Shown piece after piece: positions 56,643-64,000 of a DNA stretch of 64,000 nt (its first letter is position 1; each line of letters opens with the position of its first letter). Position numbers and translations under genes: made by a program. The notes under the pieces are model-generated. The model was given only the letters and a program-made list of their open reading frames with translations. It was not told the DNA's origin and did no database searches. The stretch comes from Noviherbaspirillum aerium (lineage in GTDB: Bacteria > Pseudomonadota > Gammaproteobacteria > Burkholderiales > Burkholderiaceae_D): contig NZ_VFAH01000016.1 in NCBI RefSeq assembly GCF_008929045.1, positions 62,001-126,000 of the forward strand, read 5' to 3'.

Positions 56643-56680
56643 TGTTTCATTTAGGGACACCGCTGTGGCAATCTGGCGCA
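56643..56680 (-). promoter_or_regulatory. Enhancer sites upstream of the TonB operon promoter
   Basis: TGTTTCATTTAGGGACA (56643-56659) fits TGTYNC-N5-GNRACA well. TGTGGCAATCTGGCGCA (56664-56680) is a weaker second copy. They lie about 106-143 bp upstream of the -24/-12 element, a normal distance for a sigma-54 activator. Confidence 0.6.
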
Positions 56681-57267
56681 GGTTCTGCGCCGAGCTGATG
56701 GCATTCGCGGCGCCGGACCTTGGCTGCCGCTGCACGGGAACAGCGAGCCGGAATTCAAGCAGGCTTCCCTATCGCAATATTTTGAATATATACATCAGAC
56801 ATAGGTCCCAGGCTTAAGGAACGCCGCTGCATTCAATAATAAAGCGACAAGCCGGATTCAGCATGCCCGCCGAGTGCGAAGCATCATGGCGATAGCGGCA
56901 TCCTGTACCAAAGACGATGAGCAGCCATTCCTTAAGAGATTTTGTTCAAGGCCTGTATCGCAACATACTCCTTCATGAAGGAATAAGTGAAGGGATTGCC
57001 TGTGGAGCGAACTGGCCGGCAGGGCTTGAGTTCGATTGACATGACAAGGATCTTCATCGCCTCATCCGAAGCCTGATCCGACATCATTCCATGCAGGGAG
57101 ACCCCGTCTAAAGACATCCATCGATCTCATCGGGCATGTGTTGACAGGGAATTGGCATAAGCGGCACCCGGGCGGCACGGCTTTGCGCCATGTGCCGGAT
57201 ATAGGAAGCACAACAGGCTCGCACAAGCCCCGCGCGAAAGCAGTGCGCGAAAGCAGTGCGCGCAAAC
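56681..57267. other. Intergenic region, no gene seen
   Basis: About 590 bp between the TonB operon control region and the end of the alcohol dehydrogenase gene. Short open frames are not supported; nothing else recognised. Confidence 0.45.
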
Positions 57268-57294
57268 AAAAAAACCGGTGGCAAGCGCCACCGG
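57268..57294 (-). terminator. Rho-independent terminator of the PQQ-alcohol dehydrogenase operon
   Basis: CCGGTGGC/GCCACCGG stem with a 4-base loop; on the minus strand it is followed by seven T residues. About 80 bp beyond the dehydrogenase stop codon. Confidence 0.92.
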
Positions 57295-57376
57295 CAAAAT
57301 GCAATCGTCAGAATAATGTGCCGGCGGACAGTCCGGCGTCTGAGCGAAAGCGGAGACAACGACCCTTAAGCGCTCA

Positions 57377-59146
57377 TTAAATCGACGACAGCTTGAATAC
57401 CCAGACCGAGCCGCCCTGCTCCAGGAAGTTCACACGCTTGGCGACCTCGCCGCCCCACAGCGGCACCGCGCCGCCCCAGCCGGACACTACCGCCACATAC
57501 TGCGTATTGCCTTCCTGCCAGGTGATCGGCGGCGCGACCACGCCGGAACCGGTCTGGAACTTCCACAGCTCCTTGCCCGTCTTCGCGTCGAGCGCTTTCA
57601 GGAAGCCTTCCGGCGTGCCGTAGAACACCAGGTCGCCGGCGGTGGTCATCACGCCGCCCCACAGCGGCGCATTGTTCTTCGCTTCCCAGACGATCTTGCC
57701 GGTCTTCGGATCGATGGCGCGCAGCGCGCCGATGTATTCCTCGCTGAGCGGCTTGATGGTGAAGCCGGCGCCGAGGAAGGCCGCGCCCTTCTTGTAGCTG
57801 ATCGGCTCGTTCCAGATATCCATGCCCCATTCATTGGCGGGCACATAGAAGTAGTTGGTCTTCGGGCTGTAAGCCATCGGCTGCTGGTTCTTGCCGCCGA
57901 GGAAGGACGGCGCGGAAAATACCGTCTCGCCCTTCTTGCTGTCGGCGCCCTTGGTCGGATCGCCCGGACGGCCGTTCGGCGTGAAGTTCGGACGGCCGGT
58001 CTTGAGGTCGATGCCGGTGGCCCAGGTGATCTTCTTCACGAACGGAAAGGCGTTTTCCAGCTTGCCGTTCTTGGCATCGATCACATAGAAGAAGCCGTTG
58101 CGGTCGGCCTTGCCGCCGAGTCGCTTGCCGCCCATGTCGAAGGTGATGAATTCATTGACGCCGTCGAAATCCCAGCCGTCGTGGGGCGTGGTCTGGTAAT
58201 GCCACTTGATCTGGCCGGTGGCGACATCGATGGCCACCGTGGCCGCCGAATACAGGTTGTCGCCGGGGCGCAGGTGGCTGTTCCAGGGCGCCGGATTGCC
58301 GGTGCCGAAATACGCCAGGCCGGTAGTCGGATCATAGGTGCCGCCCAGCCAGGTGGCCGCGCCGCCGGTCTTCCAGAGTTCGCCGGGCCAGGTCTTGTTG
58401 GTGGTGCCGGAAATGCCGTTGTCGATCTGCTTGCCGTCCTTGTCGTACTTGTAGCCCATGTGGCCTTCGACGGTCGGGCGCATCCAGACCAGCTGACCGG
58501 TGCGCGGATCGCGCGCCTCGACGCGGCCGACGATGCCGAACTCGCCGCCCGACACGCCGGTCAGCAGCAAGCCCTTTGCGATCAGCGGGGCGGCGGTGTT
58601 GGAATAGCCGGCGGCATAATCATCCACCTTTTCCTTCCACACCACGTCGCCGGTTTTCTGGTCGAGTGCCACCAGCTGCGCATCCAGCGTGCTGAAGATG
58701 ACCAGGTTTTCAAATAGCGCCGCGCCGCGGTTGACCACATCGCAGCAAGGCATGATGCCGTCGGGCAGGCGATGCTCGTATTTCCAGAGCTTCTCGCCGG
58801 TCTTGGCGTCGAGCGCATAGATTCGGGAATAGGATGCGGTGACGAACATCTTGCCGTCATGGATCAGCGGCTGCGATTCCTGGCCGCGCTGCTTTTCGCC
58901 GCCGAAGGAAAACGACCATGCCGGCACCAGCTTCGACACGGTCCTGGTATTGATCTGCGACAGCGTCGAGTAACGCTGTCCCTGCGGACCCATGCCCCAG
59001 GACAGCACGTCCTTGGTCGACTTGGCATCGGCTTCGATCATCGCGTCGGTGACGCCGGCGGCATGCGCGCCGAAAGAGCCGGCGGCGAGCATGGCAGCTG
59101 CGGCTATGGCGCCTGCGAGCGGCAGCCTTCTCAGATTGGTTTTCAT
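57377..59146 (-). CDS. PQQ-dependent alcohol dehydrogenase, lanthanide-type signature
   Basis: 589 residues, periplasmic quinoprotein. Signal peptide (cut near GAHA|AG), eight-bladed propeller, the adjacent disulfide Cys134-Cys135 (MPCCD) over PQQ, and the catalytic Asp326 in [12 protein letters not shown]. Asp328, two residues later, is the extra metal ligand found in lanthanide-dependent enzymes (XoxF, PedH, ExaF); calcium enzymes have a small residue there. Oxidises alcohols to aldehydes, passing electrons to a cytochrome c not encoded here. Last gene of the aldehyde dehydrogenase-DUF779-dehydrogenase operon; a terminator follows. No pqq synthesis genes in the window. Confidence 0.93.
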   Translation of the reverse strand: MKTNLRRLPLAGAIAAAAMLAAGSFGAHAAGVTDAMIEADAKSTKDVLSWGMGPQGQRYSTLSQINTRTVSKLVPAWSFSFGGEKQRGQESQPLIHDGKMFVTASYSRIYALDAKTGEKLWKYEHRLPDGIMPCCDVVNRGAALFENLVIFSTLDAQLVALDQKTGDVVWKEKVDDYAAGYSNTAAPLIAKGLLLTGVSGGEFGIVGRVEARDPRTGQLVWMRPTVEGHMGYKYDKDGKQIDNGISGTTNKTWPGELWKTGGAATWLGGTYDPTTGLAYFGTGNPAPWNSHLRPGDNLYSAATVAIDVATGQIKWHYQTTPHDGWDFDGVNEFITFDMGGKRLGGKADRNGFFYVIDAKNGKLENAFPFVKKITWATGIDLKTGRPNFTPNGRPGDPTKGADSKKGETVFSAPSFLGGKNQQPMAYSPKTNYFYVPANEWGMDIWNEPISYKKGAAFLGAGFTIKPLSEEYIGALRAIDPKTGKIVWEAKNNAPLWGGVMTTAGDLVFYGTPEGFLKALDAKTGKELWKFQTGSGVVAPPITWQEGNTQYVAVVSGWGGAVPLWGGEVAKRVNFLEQGGSVWVFKLSSI

Positions 59147-59196
59147 GTACTCCTCCTGTTATTTTGAAATGTCATCCTGCGGACATCCTCATGCCC

Positions 59197-59613
59197 TCAC
59201 GCCCTGATGTCGGGCGCGGCCTGCCGTACGCATTCGCGGGCCGCCTGGCGCGCCAGCTTGTCGCACTCTTCGTCGGTGAACAGCCGCGAACGGGTGAAGA
59301 ACCGTTTTCCCGTGCCGTTCTCCAGCGAGAACATGCCGCCCATGCCATCGACCACATCGATGATCAGCTGCGTGTGCTGCCAATATTCGAACTGGTCGCG
59401 GCCGATGTAAAACGGCGCTCCGTGCAAGGTGCCGAGCAGGACATCGGTCTGGCTGATGTTGAAGTCCCCCGCGGCATAGCACATCGGCGAGCTGCCGTCG
59501 CAGCATCCGCCGGACTGAAAAAACATCAGCGGCCCGTAACGCCTGGTCAGGGTGTCGATCAGTTGCGTCGCGGTCTCGGTGGCGACCACTCTTGGCGGTG
59601 CTGAATAGGCCAT
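59197..59613 (-). CDS. DUF779 protein
   Basis: 138 residues, DUF779 family: FFQSGGCCDGSSPMCY near the N-terminus with a Cys-Cys pair and a third Cys, then the GTLHGAPFYI block. Function unknown; the family is typically encoded next to AcoD/ExaC-type aldehyde dehydrogenases, as here (107 bp after it, and 50 bp before the PQQ dehydrogenase). The Cys residues may bind metal. Confidence 0.9.
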   Translation of the reverse strand: MAYSAPPRVVATETATQLIDTLTRRYGPLMFFQSGGCCDGSSPMCYAAGDFNISQTDVLLGTLHGAPFYIGRDQFEYWQHTQLIIDVVDGMGGMFSLENGTGKRFFTRSRLFTDEECDKLARQAARECVRQAAPDIRA

Positions 59614-59720
59614 GTCTTATCCTGTTTCGCTGTCTTGAATTGCCCGCCGCGGCAATGTATGCAACGTGCGCAATGTGCGGCGAATGTACCGCCGGCGGGC
59701 CGGATACTTCCTGGCGCGGA

Positions 59721-61241
59721 TCAGAAAAAGCCGAGCGCCTTCGGGCTGTAGCTCACCAGCAGGTTCTTGGTCTGCTGGTAATGCTCGAGCATCATCTTGT
59801 GGTTTTCGCGGCCGATGCCCGACTGCTTGTAACCGCCGAACGCGGCATGCGCCGGATACAGGTGGTAGCAATTGGTCCACACGCGGCCCGCCTCGATGCC
59901 GCGGCCCATGCGGAAGGCGCGGCTGCCGTCGCGCGTCCACACGCCTGCGCCGAGGCCGTACAGCGTGTCGTTGGCGATGGACAGAGCTTCTTCCTCATCC
60001 TTGAAGGTGGTGACCGATACCACCGGTCCGAAGATCTCTTCCTGGAAGATGCGCATCTTGTTATGGCCGCGGAACACGGTCGGCTTGACGTAGTAGCCGC
60101 CGGCGAGATCGCCGTCCTGCGTCTTGCGCTCGCCGCCGGTCAGCACCTGCGCGCCTTCCTGCTTGCCGATGTCGATATACGACATGATCTTTTCCAGCTG
60201 CTCCTGCGAGGCCTGGGCACCGATCATGGTGGCCGAATCGAGCGGGTTGCCCTGCTTGATCTTCTCCACGCGGGCAATGGCGCGTTCGATGAAGCGGTCG
60301 TAGATCGATTCCTGCACCAGCACGCGCGACGGGCAGGTGCAGACCTCGCCCTGGTTCAGCGCGAACATCGCGAAGCCTTCCAGCGCCTTGTCGAAGAAAT
60401 CGTCGTCCCTGTCCATCACATCGGCGAAGAACACGTTGGGCGACTTGCCGCCCAGTTCCAGCGTCACCGGAATGAGGTTCTGCGATGCGTATTGCATGAT
60501 CAGGCGGCCGGTGCCGGTCTCGCCGGTGAAGGCGATCTTGGCGATGCGCTTGCTGGTGGCCAGCGGCTTGCCGGCTTCCAGGCCGAAGCCGTTGACGATG
60601 TTGACCACGCCCGGCGGCAACAGGTCCTGGATCAGTTCCAGCAGCACCATGATGGAGGCCGGTGTCTGCTCCGCAGGTTTCATAACCACGCAGTTGCCGG
60701 CGGCCAGCGCGGGCGCAAGCTTCCATACCGCCATCAGGATCGGGAAGTTCCAGGGGATGATCTGGCCGACCACGCCGAGCGGCTCATGGAAATGATACGC
60801 ATAGGTCTCGGCATCGATGGTGGCAACGCTTCCCTCTTGCGCGCGCACCGCGCCGGCGAAGTAGCGGAAGTGATCGATGGCCAGCGGAATGTCGGCGGCC
60901 GTGGTTTCGCGGATGGGCTTGCCGTTGTCGATGGTCTCGGCGGTGGCCAGCAGTTCCAGATTCGCTTCCATGCGGTCGGCGATCTTGTTGAGGATGATGG
61001 CGCGCGCGGCGGGCGAGGTCTTGCCCCATTCCTTTTTCGCGGCATGGGCGGCGTCGAGAGCAAGCTCGATGTCTTCCGATGTCGAGCGCGCCACTTCGCA
61101 GAAGGTCTTGCCGATGACGGGACTGACGTTCTCGAAGTACTGACCCTTGACCGGCGGGACGAATTTGCCGCCGATGAAATTGTCGTAGCGCTGCTTGAAC
61201 GGGTTCTTGATGCCGAGTTTGCTGATGTCTGCCAGATTCAT
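59721..61241 (-). CDS. NAD-dependent aldehyde dehydrogenase (ExaC/AcoD-like)
   Basis: 506 residues. Aldehyde dehydrogenase motifs: Glu262 in LELGGKSP, catalytic Cys301 in [35 protein letters not shown]. Converts acetaldehyde or other aldehydes made by the alcohol dehydrogenase to acids. First gene of the three-gene operon, with a sigma-54 promoter about 66 bp upstream and activator sites further up. Confidence 0.95.
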   Translation of the reverse strand: MNLADISKLGIKNPFKQRYDNFIGGKFVPPVKGQYFENVSPVIGKTFCEVARSTSEDIELALDAAHAAKKEWGKTSPAARAIILNKIADRMEANLELLATAETIDNGKPIRETTAADIPLAIDHFRYFAGAVRAQEGSVATIDAETYAYHFHEPLGVVGQIIPWNFPILMAVWKLAPALAAGNCVVMKPAEQTPASIMVLLELIQDLLPPGVVNIVNGFGLEAGKPLATSKRIAKIAFTGETGTGRLIMQYASQNLIPVTLELGGKSPNVFFADVMDRDDDFFDKALEGFAMFALNQGEVCTCPSRVLVQESIYDRFIERAIARVEKIKQGNPLDSATMIGAQASQEQLEKIMSYIDIGKQEGAQVLTGGERKTQDGDLAGGYYVKPTVFRGHNKMRIFQEEIFGPVVSVTTFKDEEEALSIANDTLYGLGAGVWTRDGSRAFRMGRGIEAGRVWTNCYHLYPAHAAFGGYKQSGIGRENHKMMLEHYQQTKNLLVSYSPKALGFF

Positions 61242-61306
61242 GTCGTCCTCCGAATGGCGTATGTGGGAAGTGTGTGATCCAGGGGTTGCCGGGATGAACT
61301 GGTATT

Positions 61307-61322
61307 GGCAATTGGCGTGCCA
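61307..61322 (-). promoter_or_regulatory. Sigma-54 promoter of the aldehyde/alcohol dehydrogenase operon
   Basis: Minus-strand TGGCACGCCAATTGCC: an exact -24 element TGGCACG, four bases, then TTGC, with the correct 10-bp GG-GC spacing. Expected start of transcription about 55 bp before the ALDH ATG. Confidence 0.9.
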
Positions 61323-61430
61323 TGCGGAGGAGTTCAGCGGAAGAACAGCGAGGGCGCCTGATTTCGCGGGCTTTTACAGGGTTGTTGCCGACTCATGAGA
61401 GCCGGGAGCAATGCCCTGCGCCGGTGGAAG

Positions 61431-61477
61431 TGTTCTGTTTTCGAACAGCGGGAAGAGAGGTGTCTCAAACTGCAACA
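61431..61477 (-). promoter_or_regulatory. Enhancer sites upstream of the dehydrogenase operon promoter
   Basis: TGTTCTGTTTTCGAACA (61431-61447) and TGTCTCAAACTGCAACA (61461-61477), two 17-bp near-palindromes like those at the activator gene and the TonB operon. They lie 109-155 bp upstream of the -24/-12 element. The rest of the 535-bp gap up to gdhA shows no gene. Confidence 0.65.
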
Positions 61478-61733
61478 GCGGGGGGACCGGCGGCAGCAAT
61501 GGGCGGATGGTTTCCCGCCGCGCCCTGGCGGGGCGAGTCAGCAATCTGCTGGTTCAGTGCGGGCGTGAATCGAGCCGCTGCCTTGGCCGCATTGTTGACG
61601 CGGCAGCGGTGCAATGCGCGCTCCGCGTTCGACGCGCACATCTTCCGCCCGCAGCACCAAGAATCGGCATGACGGCCATGTGAGCGGAATGCGGCGCGGC
61701 TGCCTGTTGCATGGAGGTGCGCCGCGCCGCGTG

Positions 61734-61759
61734 CCCGACACCGGTTGACAGGTGTCGGG
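61734..61759 (-). terminator. Hairpin downstream of gdhA
   Basis: CCCGACACC and GGTGTCGGG around an 8-base loop, 17 bp after the gdhA stop. There is no T-run, so it may be a weak or Rho-assisted terminator. Confidence 0.45.
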
Positions 61760-61776
61760 TACAGGCGAGACCGGAT

Positions 61777-63120
61777 TCAGGTCACGCCCTGCGCCAGCAT
61801 GGCATCCGCCACCTTCACGAAACCGGCAATGTTGGCGCCATCGACATAGCTCAGGTTGCCGTCGGCACGCCGGCCGTAGTGCAGGCAGGCCGCGTGGATG
61901 CCTTGCATGATCTGCAGCAGGCGGGCATCCACTTCCTCGCGCGGCCATGACATGCGTTCCGCGTTCTGGCTCATCTCCAGGCCGGAGGTGGCGACGCCGC
62001 CGGCATTGCTGGCCTTGCCGGGCGCATACAGCACGCCGGCCGCCTCGAATGCCTTTGCGGCCTCGATCGTCGATGGCATGTTGGCGCCTTCGGCCACGCA
62101 GGCCACGCCGTTCTTGATCAGGGTGGCGGCGTCGTTGGCATCCAGCTCGTTCTGGGTCGCGCATGGCAATGCCACGTCCACCGGAACATGCCATGGACGC
62201 ACATCGGCTTCGAAGCGGGCGCCGATGCGCTGGGCATAGTCGCTGACGCGGCCATAATGATGGTTTTTCACGTCCATCAGGATGGCGAGCTTTTCCGGGG
62301 TGAAGCCGTCCATGTCGATCACCGTGCCGCTCGAATCCGATACCGTCACCACCCTGGCGCCGAGCGCCATGGCCTTTTCCACCGCATACTGGGCCACGTT
62401 GCCGGAGCCGGAAACGCTGACGCGCAGGCCGTCGAACGAGCGCCCGCGCGTCTTGAGCATCTCCTGCGCGAAATAGACGGTCCCGTATCCGGTGGCTTCG
62501 GGACGGATCAGCGACCCGCCGTAGCTCAGGCCCTTGCCGGTGAGTACGCAATCGGCCCGGTTGGTCAGCTTCTTCATCATGCCGTTCATGTAACCGACCT
62601 CGCGCCCGCCCACGCCGATGTCGCCGGCTGGTACATCGGTATCGGCGCCCACATGGCGGAACAGTTCGCTCGCGAAGGCCTGGCAGAAGCGCATGACCTC
62701 GGTGCCGCTCTTGCCCTTGGGATCGAAGTCCGATCCGCCCTTGCCGCCGCCCATGGGCAGCGTGGTCAGCGCGTTCTTGAAGGTTTGCTCGAAAGCCAGG
62801 AATTTCAGCACCGAAAGATTGACCGAGGGATGGAAGCGCAAGCCGCCCTTGTAGGGGCCGATCGCCATGCTGTGCTGGATGCGATACCCGCGGTTGACAT
62901 GCACCTGGCCACGATCATCTATCCAGGAGACGCGGAACATCACTATCCGCTCGGGCTCCACCAAGCGGTCGAGCAAGCCATGTTCCGCATATTTCGGATG
63001 GTCTGCGATGTAAGGCCAGAGGCTTTCCATCACTTCGGTGACGGCCTGCAGGAATTCAGGCTGACCGGGATTGCGGTCGGCAACATGTTGCACGAACTGA
63101 TGTACGGACGTGTACTTCAT
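61777..63120 (-). CDS. gdhA: NADP-type glutamate dehydrogenase
   Basis: 447 residues, hexameric glutamate dehydrogenase of the bacterial small-subunit class. Substrate residues in GPYKGGLRFHPSVNLSVLKFLAFEQTFKNALTTLPMGGGKGGSDFDPKG, GDIGVGGREVGYM, and the Rossmann motif SGSGNVAQYAVEK. Length and motifs match the NADP-linked, ammonium-assimilating enzyme. The frame stays open upstream but the fold begins at this ATG. Confidence 0.95.
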   Translation of the reverse strand: MKYTSVHQFVQHVADRNPGQPEFLQAVTEVMESLWPYIADHPKYAEHGLLDRLVEPERIVMFRVSWIDDRGQVHVNRGYRIQHSMAIGPYKGGLRFHPSVNLSVLKFLAFEQTFKNALTTLPMGGGKGGSDFDPKGKSGTEVMRFCQAFASELFRHVGADTDVPAGDIGVGGREVGYMNGMMKKLTNRADCVLTGKGLSYGGSLIRPEATGYGTVYFAQEMLKTRGRSFDGLRVSVSGSGNVAQYAVEKAMALGARVVTVSDSSGTVIDMDGFTPEKLAILMDVKNHHYGRVSDYAQRIGARFEADVRPWHVPVDVALPCATQNELDANDAATLIKNGVACVAEGANMPSTIEAAKAFEAAGVLYAPGKASNAGGVATSGLEMSQNAERMSWPREEVDARLLQIMQGIHAACLHYGRRADGNLSYVDGANIAGFVKVADAMLAQGVT

Positions 63121-63587
63121 ATGTGGAGTCCTAGAAAGAGAGGATGAAGGAAGAAGACGAAGTGTTTTTTTGAATAAGCATTCTGGCATCGATAGCGCAC
63201 CAAAATGGATCGCTGCTTTTTCACAAGGTTCCGCGTAATTGGTGCCTGGATGGTTTGTACACAGCAAGGCGTCCCTTCCCGCCATAACCCGGCCGCTCGC
63301 GGGAATGCGCAAGCATCAAGCGGGGGCGATTTCGCACATCTCCCGCTCACCGTCGTGGCACTTCATGCCGGCACGTTCCGTCGCGACGCGCGGCGCCATT
63401 GTCATTGCCATTGCCATTGCATCAAGAAGGAAACCGGATGCAGCATGTCGATGGTCAAACCGGGCTTCAAGATCCGGGCTGCATTCACACATCCGAAGAG
63501 GCAAAGCACCGAACCTCTTTCTCTGTTCAAATAGCCGATGGAAAATAGCGCGCAAGCAAAACCAAGTTCATCAAAGGAAACTGACTC
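63121..63587. other. Intergenic region with a hexanucleotide repeat
   Basis: About 470 bp between divergent genes. It includes four tandem CATTGY units (63397-63420). No gene supported. The AT-rich part near 63160-63180 is a plausible gdhA promoter. Confidence 0.5.
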
Positions 63588-64000
63588 ATGGCAAAGAAGG
63601 AGATCATTGCACTCGACGGCGACGGCGTTCTGCTGGACTACCATACCGCTTACCGTTTCGCCTGGGAACGCGCCTTCGGCGTGCTGCCGGACATCGTCGA
63701 CCCGAAGGCTTACTGGGCAATGGACCGCTACGCGGTACGTCGCCTGGAAGGCGGAGAGCGGGAGCGCTTCCGCCAGTGCTTCGACCATGTGCACTGGTCG
63801 TCGCTGCCGGCCTTGCCCGGCACCGTCGAGGCATGCCACCGATTGCACGACGCCGGATACGAACTGGTCTGCGTCACGGCCATCGGGCTGGAATTCCAGG
63901 AAGCCCGGCTGGCGAACCTGCGCACCGCCGGTTTTCCCATCGAACGCGTCATCGCCACTCCCATGGCCCTCTACGGCGACAGCCCGAAGGTTGCGGCGCT
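63588..64000 (+). CDS. HAD-superfamily hydrolase (partial, runs off the window)
   Basis: The first 137 residues of a haloacid dehalogenase-like phosphatase. Motif I appears as ALDGDGVLLDYH with the nucleophile Asp followed by Gly-Asp, and motif II Thr lies in VCVTAIG. AAAGGAAA lies 8 bp upstream of the ATG. The 3' end is outside the window, so motifs III and IV cannot be checked. Substrate unknown. Confidence 0.8.
   Translation, partial: MAKKEIIALDGDGVLLDYHTAYRFAWERAFGVLPDIVDPKAYWAMDRYAVRRLEGGERERFRQCFDHVHWSSLPALPGTVEACHRLHDAGYELVCVTAIGLEFQEARLANLRTAGFPIERVIATPMALYGDSPKVAA

Noticed and set aside
56661-56680. Plus-strand sigma-54-like TGGCAATCTGGCGC
   Set aside because: GG-GC spacing is 9 instead of 10 and no + strand gene follows; better read as a weak activator site for the minus-strand operon.
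59592-61277. 561-codon + strand frame over the aldehyde dehydrogenase
   Set aside because: Antisense to a textbook aldehyde dehydrogenase; shadow frame.

Overview
The window looks like chromosomal DNA of a high-GC betaproteobacterium, most probably Burkholderiales close to the Oxalobacteraceae (Herbaspirillum, Noviherbaspirillum or Massilia-like). This rests on codon bias, a widespread-colonisation (tad) pilus locus, an ahpC/ahpF pair, an AcoR-type sigma-54 activator beside PQQ-alcohol-dehydrogenase genes, and an NsrR-type operator. I see no tRNA, rRNA, insertion sequence, phage module or CRISPR array. Genus assignment is inference.

Layout. 0.2-5.6 kb: a lipoprotein esterase with a strong terminator, two tiny overlapping genes, and a hybrid histidine kinase interrupted by one in-frame amber codon. 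6.2-18.2 kb: a complete tad/flp locus on the + strand (flp, tadV, rcpC, rcpA, small lipoprotein, tadZ, tadA, tadB, tadC, tadD-like, two tadE-like, tadG). 18.4-28 kb: an accessory stretch with an HxlR regulator, a DUF418 membrane protein, a low-complexity protein, PAP2 phosphatase, diacylglycerol-kinase-like protein, an orphan T6SS-style FHA (TagH)/PP2C pair, a cold-shock/DUF1294 protein and an AT-richer gene resembling F-box/LRR effectors. 28.2-33 kb: a Baeyer-Villiger-type cassette (flavin monooxygenase, SDR, alpha/beta hydrolase) divergent from a TetR gene, with two tandem palindromic operators between them, then another SDR. 33-45 kb: CNNM/CorC protein, periplasmic binding protein, a three-repeat lipoprotein, GlxA-type regulator, a hemerythrin gene behind an NsrR-like site, Sir2, GNAT, VOC, SGNH hydrolase and OpgC-like acyltransferase. 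45.4-50 kb: ahpF/ahpC and a two-gene trans-3-hydroxy-L-proline pathway.

50.4-61.5 kb is the most coherent system. A sigma-54 activator (AcoR/Fis family) is followed by two opposite-strand operons: TonB receptor - YVTN beta-propeller - cytochrome b561, and aldehyde dehydrogenase - DUF779 - PQQ-alcohol dehydrogenase. Both operons carry a sigma-54 -24/-12 promoter. Each has 17-bp palindromic sites (roughly TGTYNC-N5-GNRACA) about 110-155 bp upstream of that promoter. The same kind of sites lie in tandem just before the activator gene. The alcohol dehydrogenase has the Asp-x-Asp signature of lanthanide-dependent enzymes. The receptor/propeller pair resembles E. coli YncD(PqqU)/YncE, which suggests uptake of PQQ (or a metal complex) co-regulated with the enzyme that needs it. 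The window ends with NADP-type glutamate dehydrogenase and the start of a HAD-family gene that runs off the edge.
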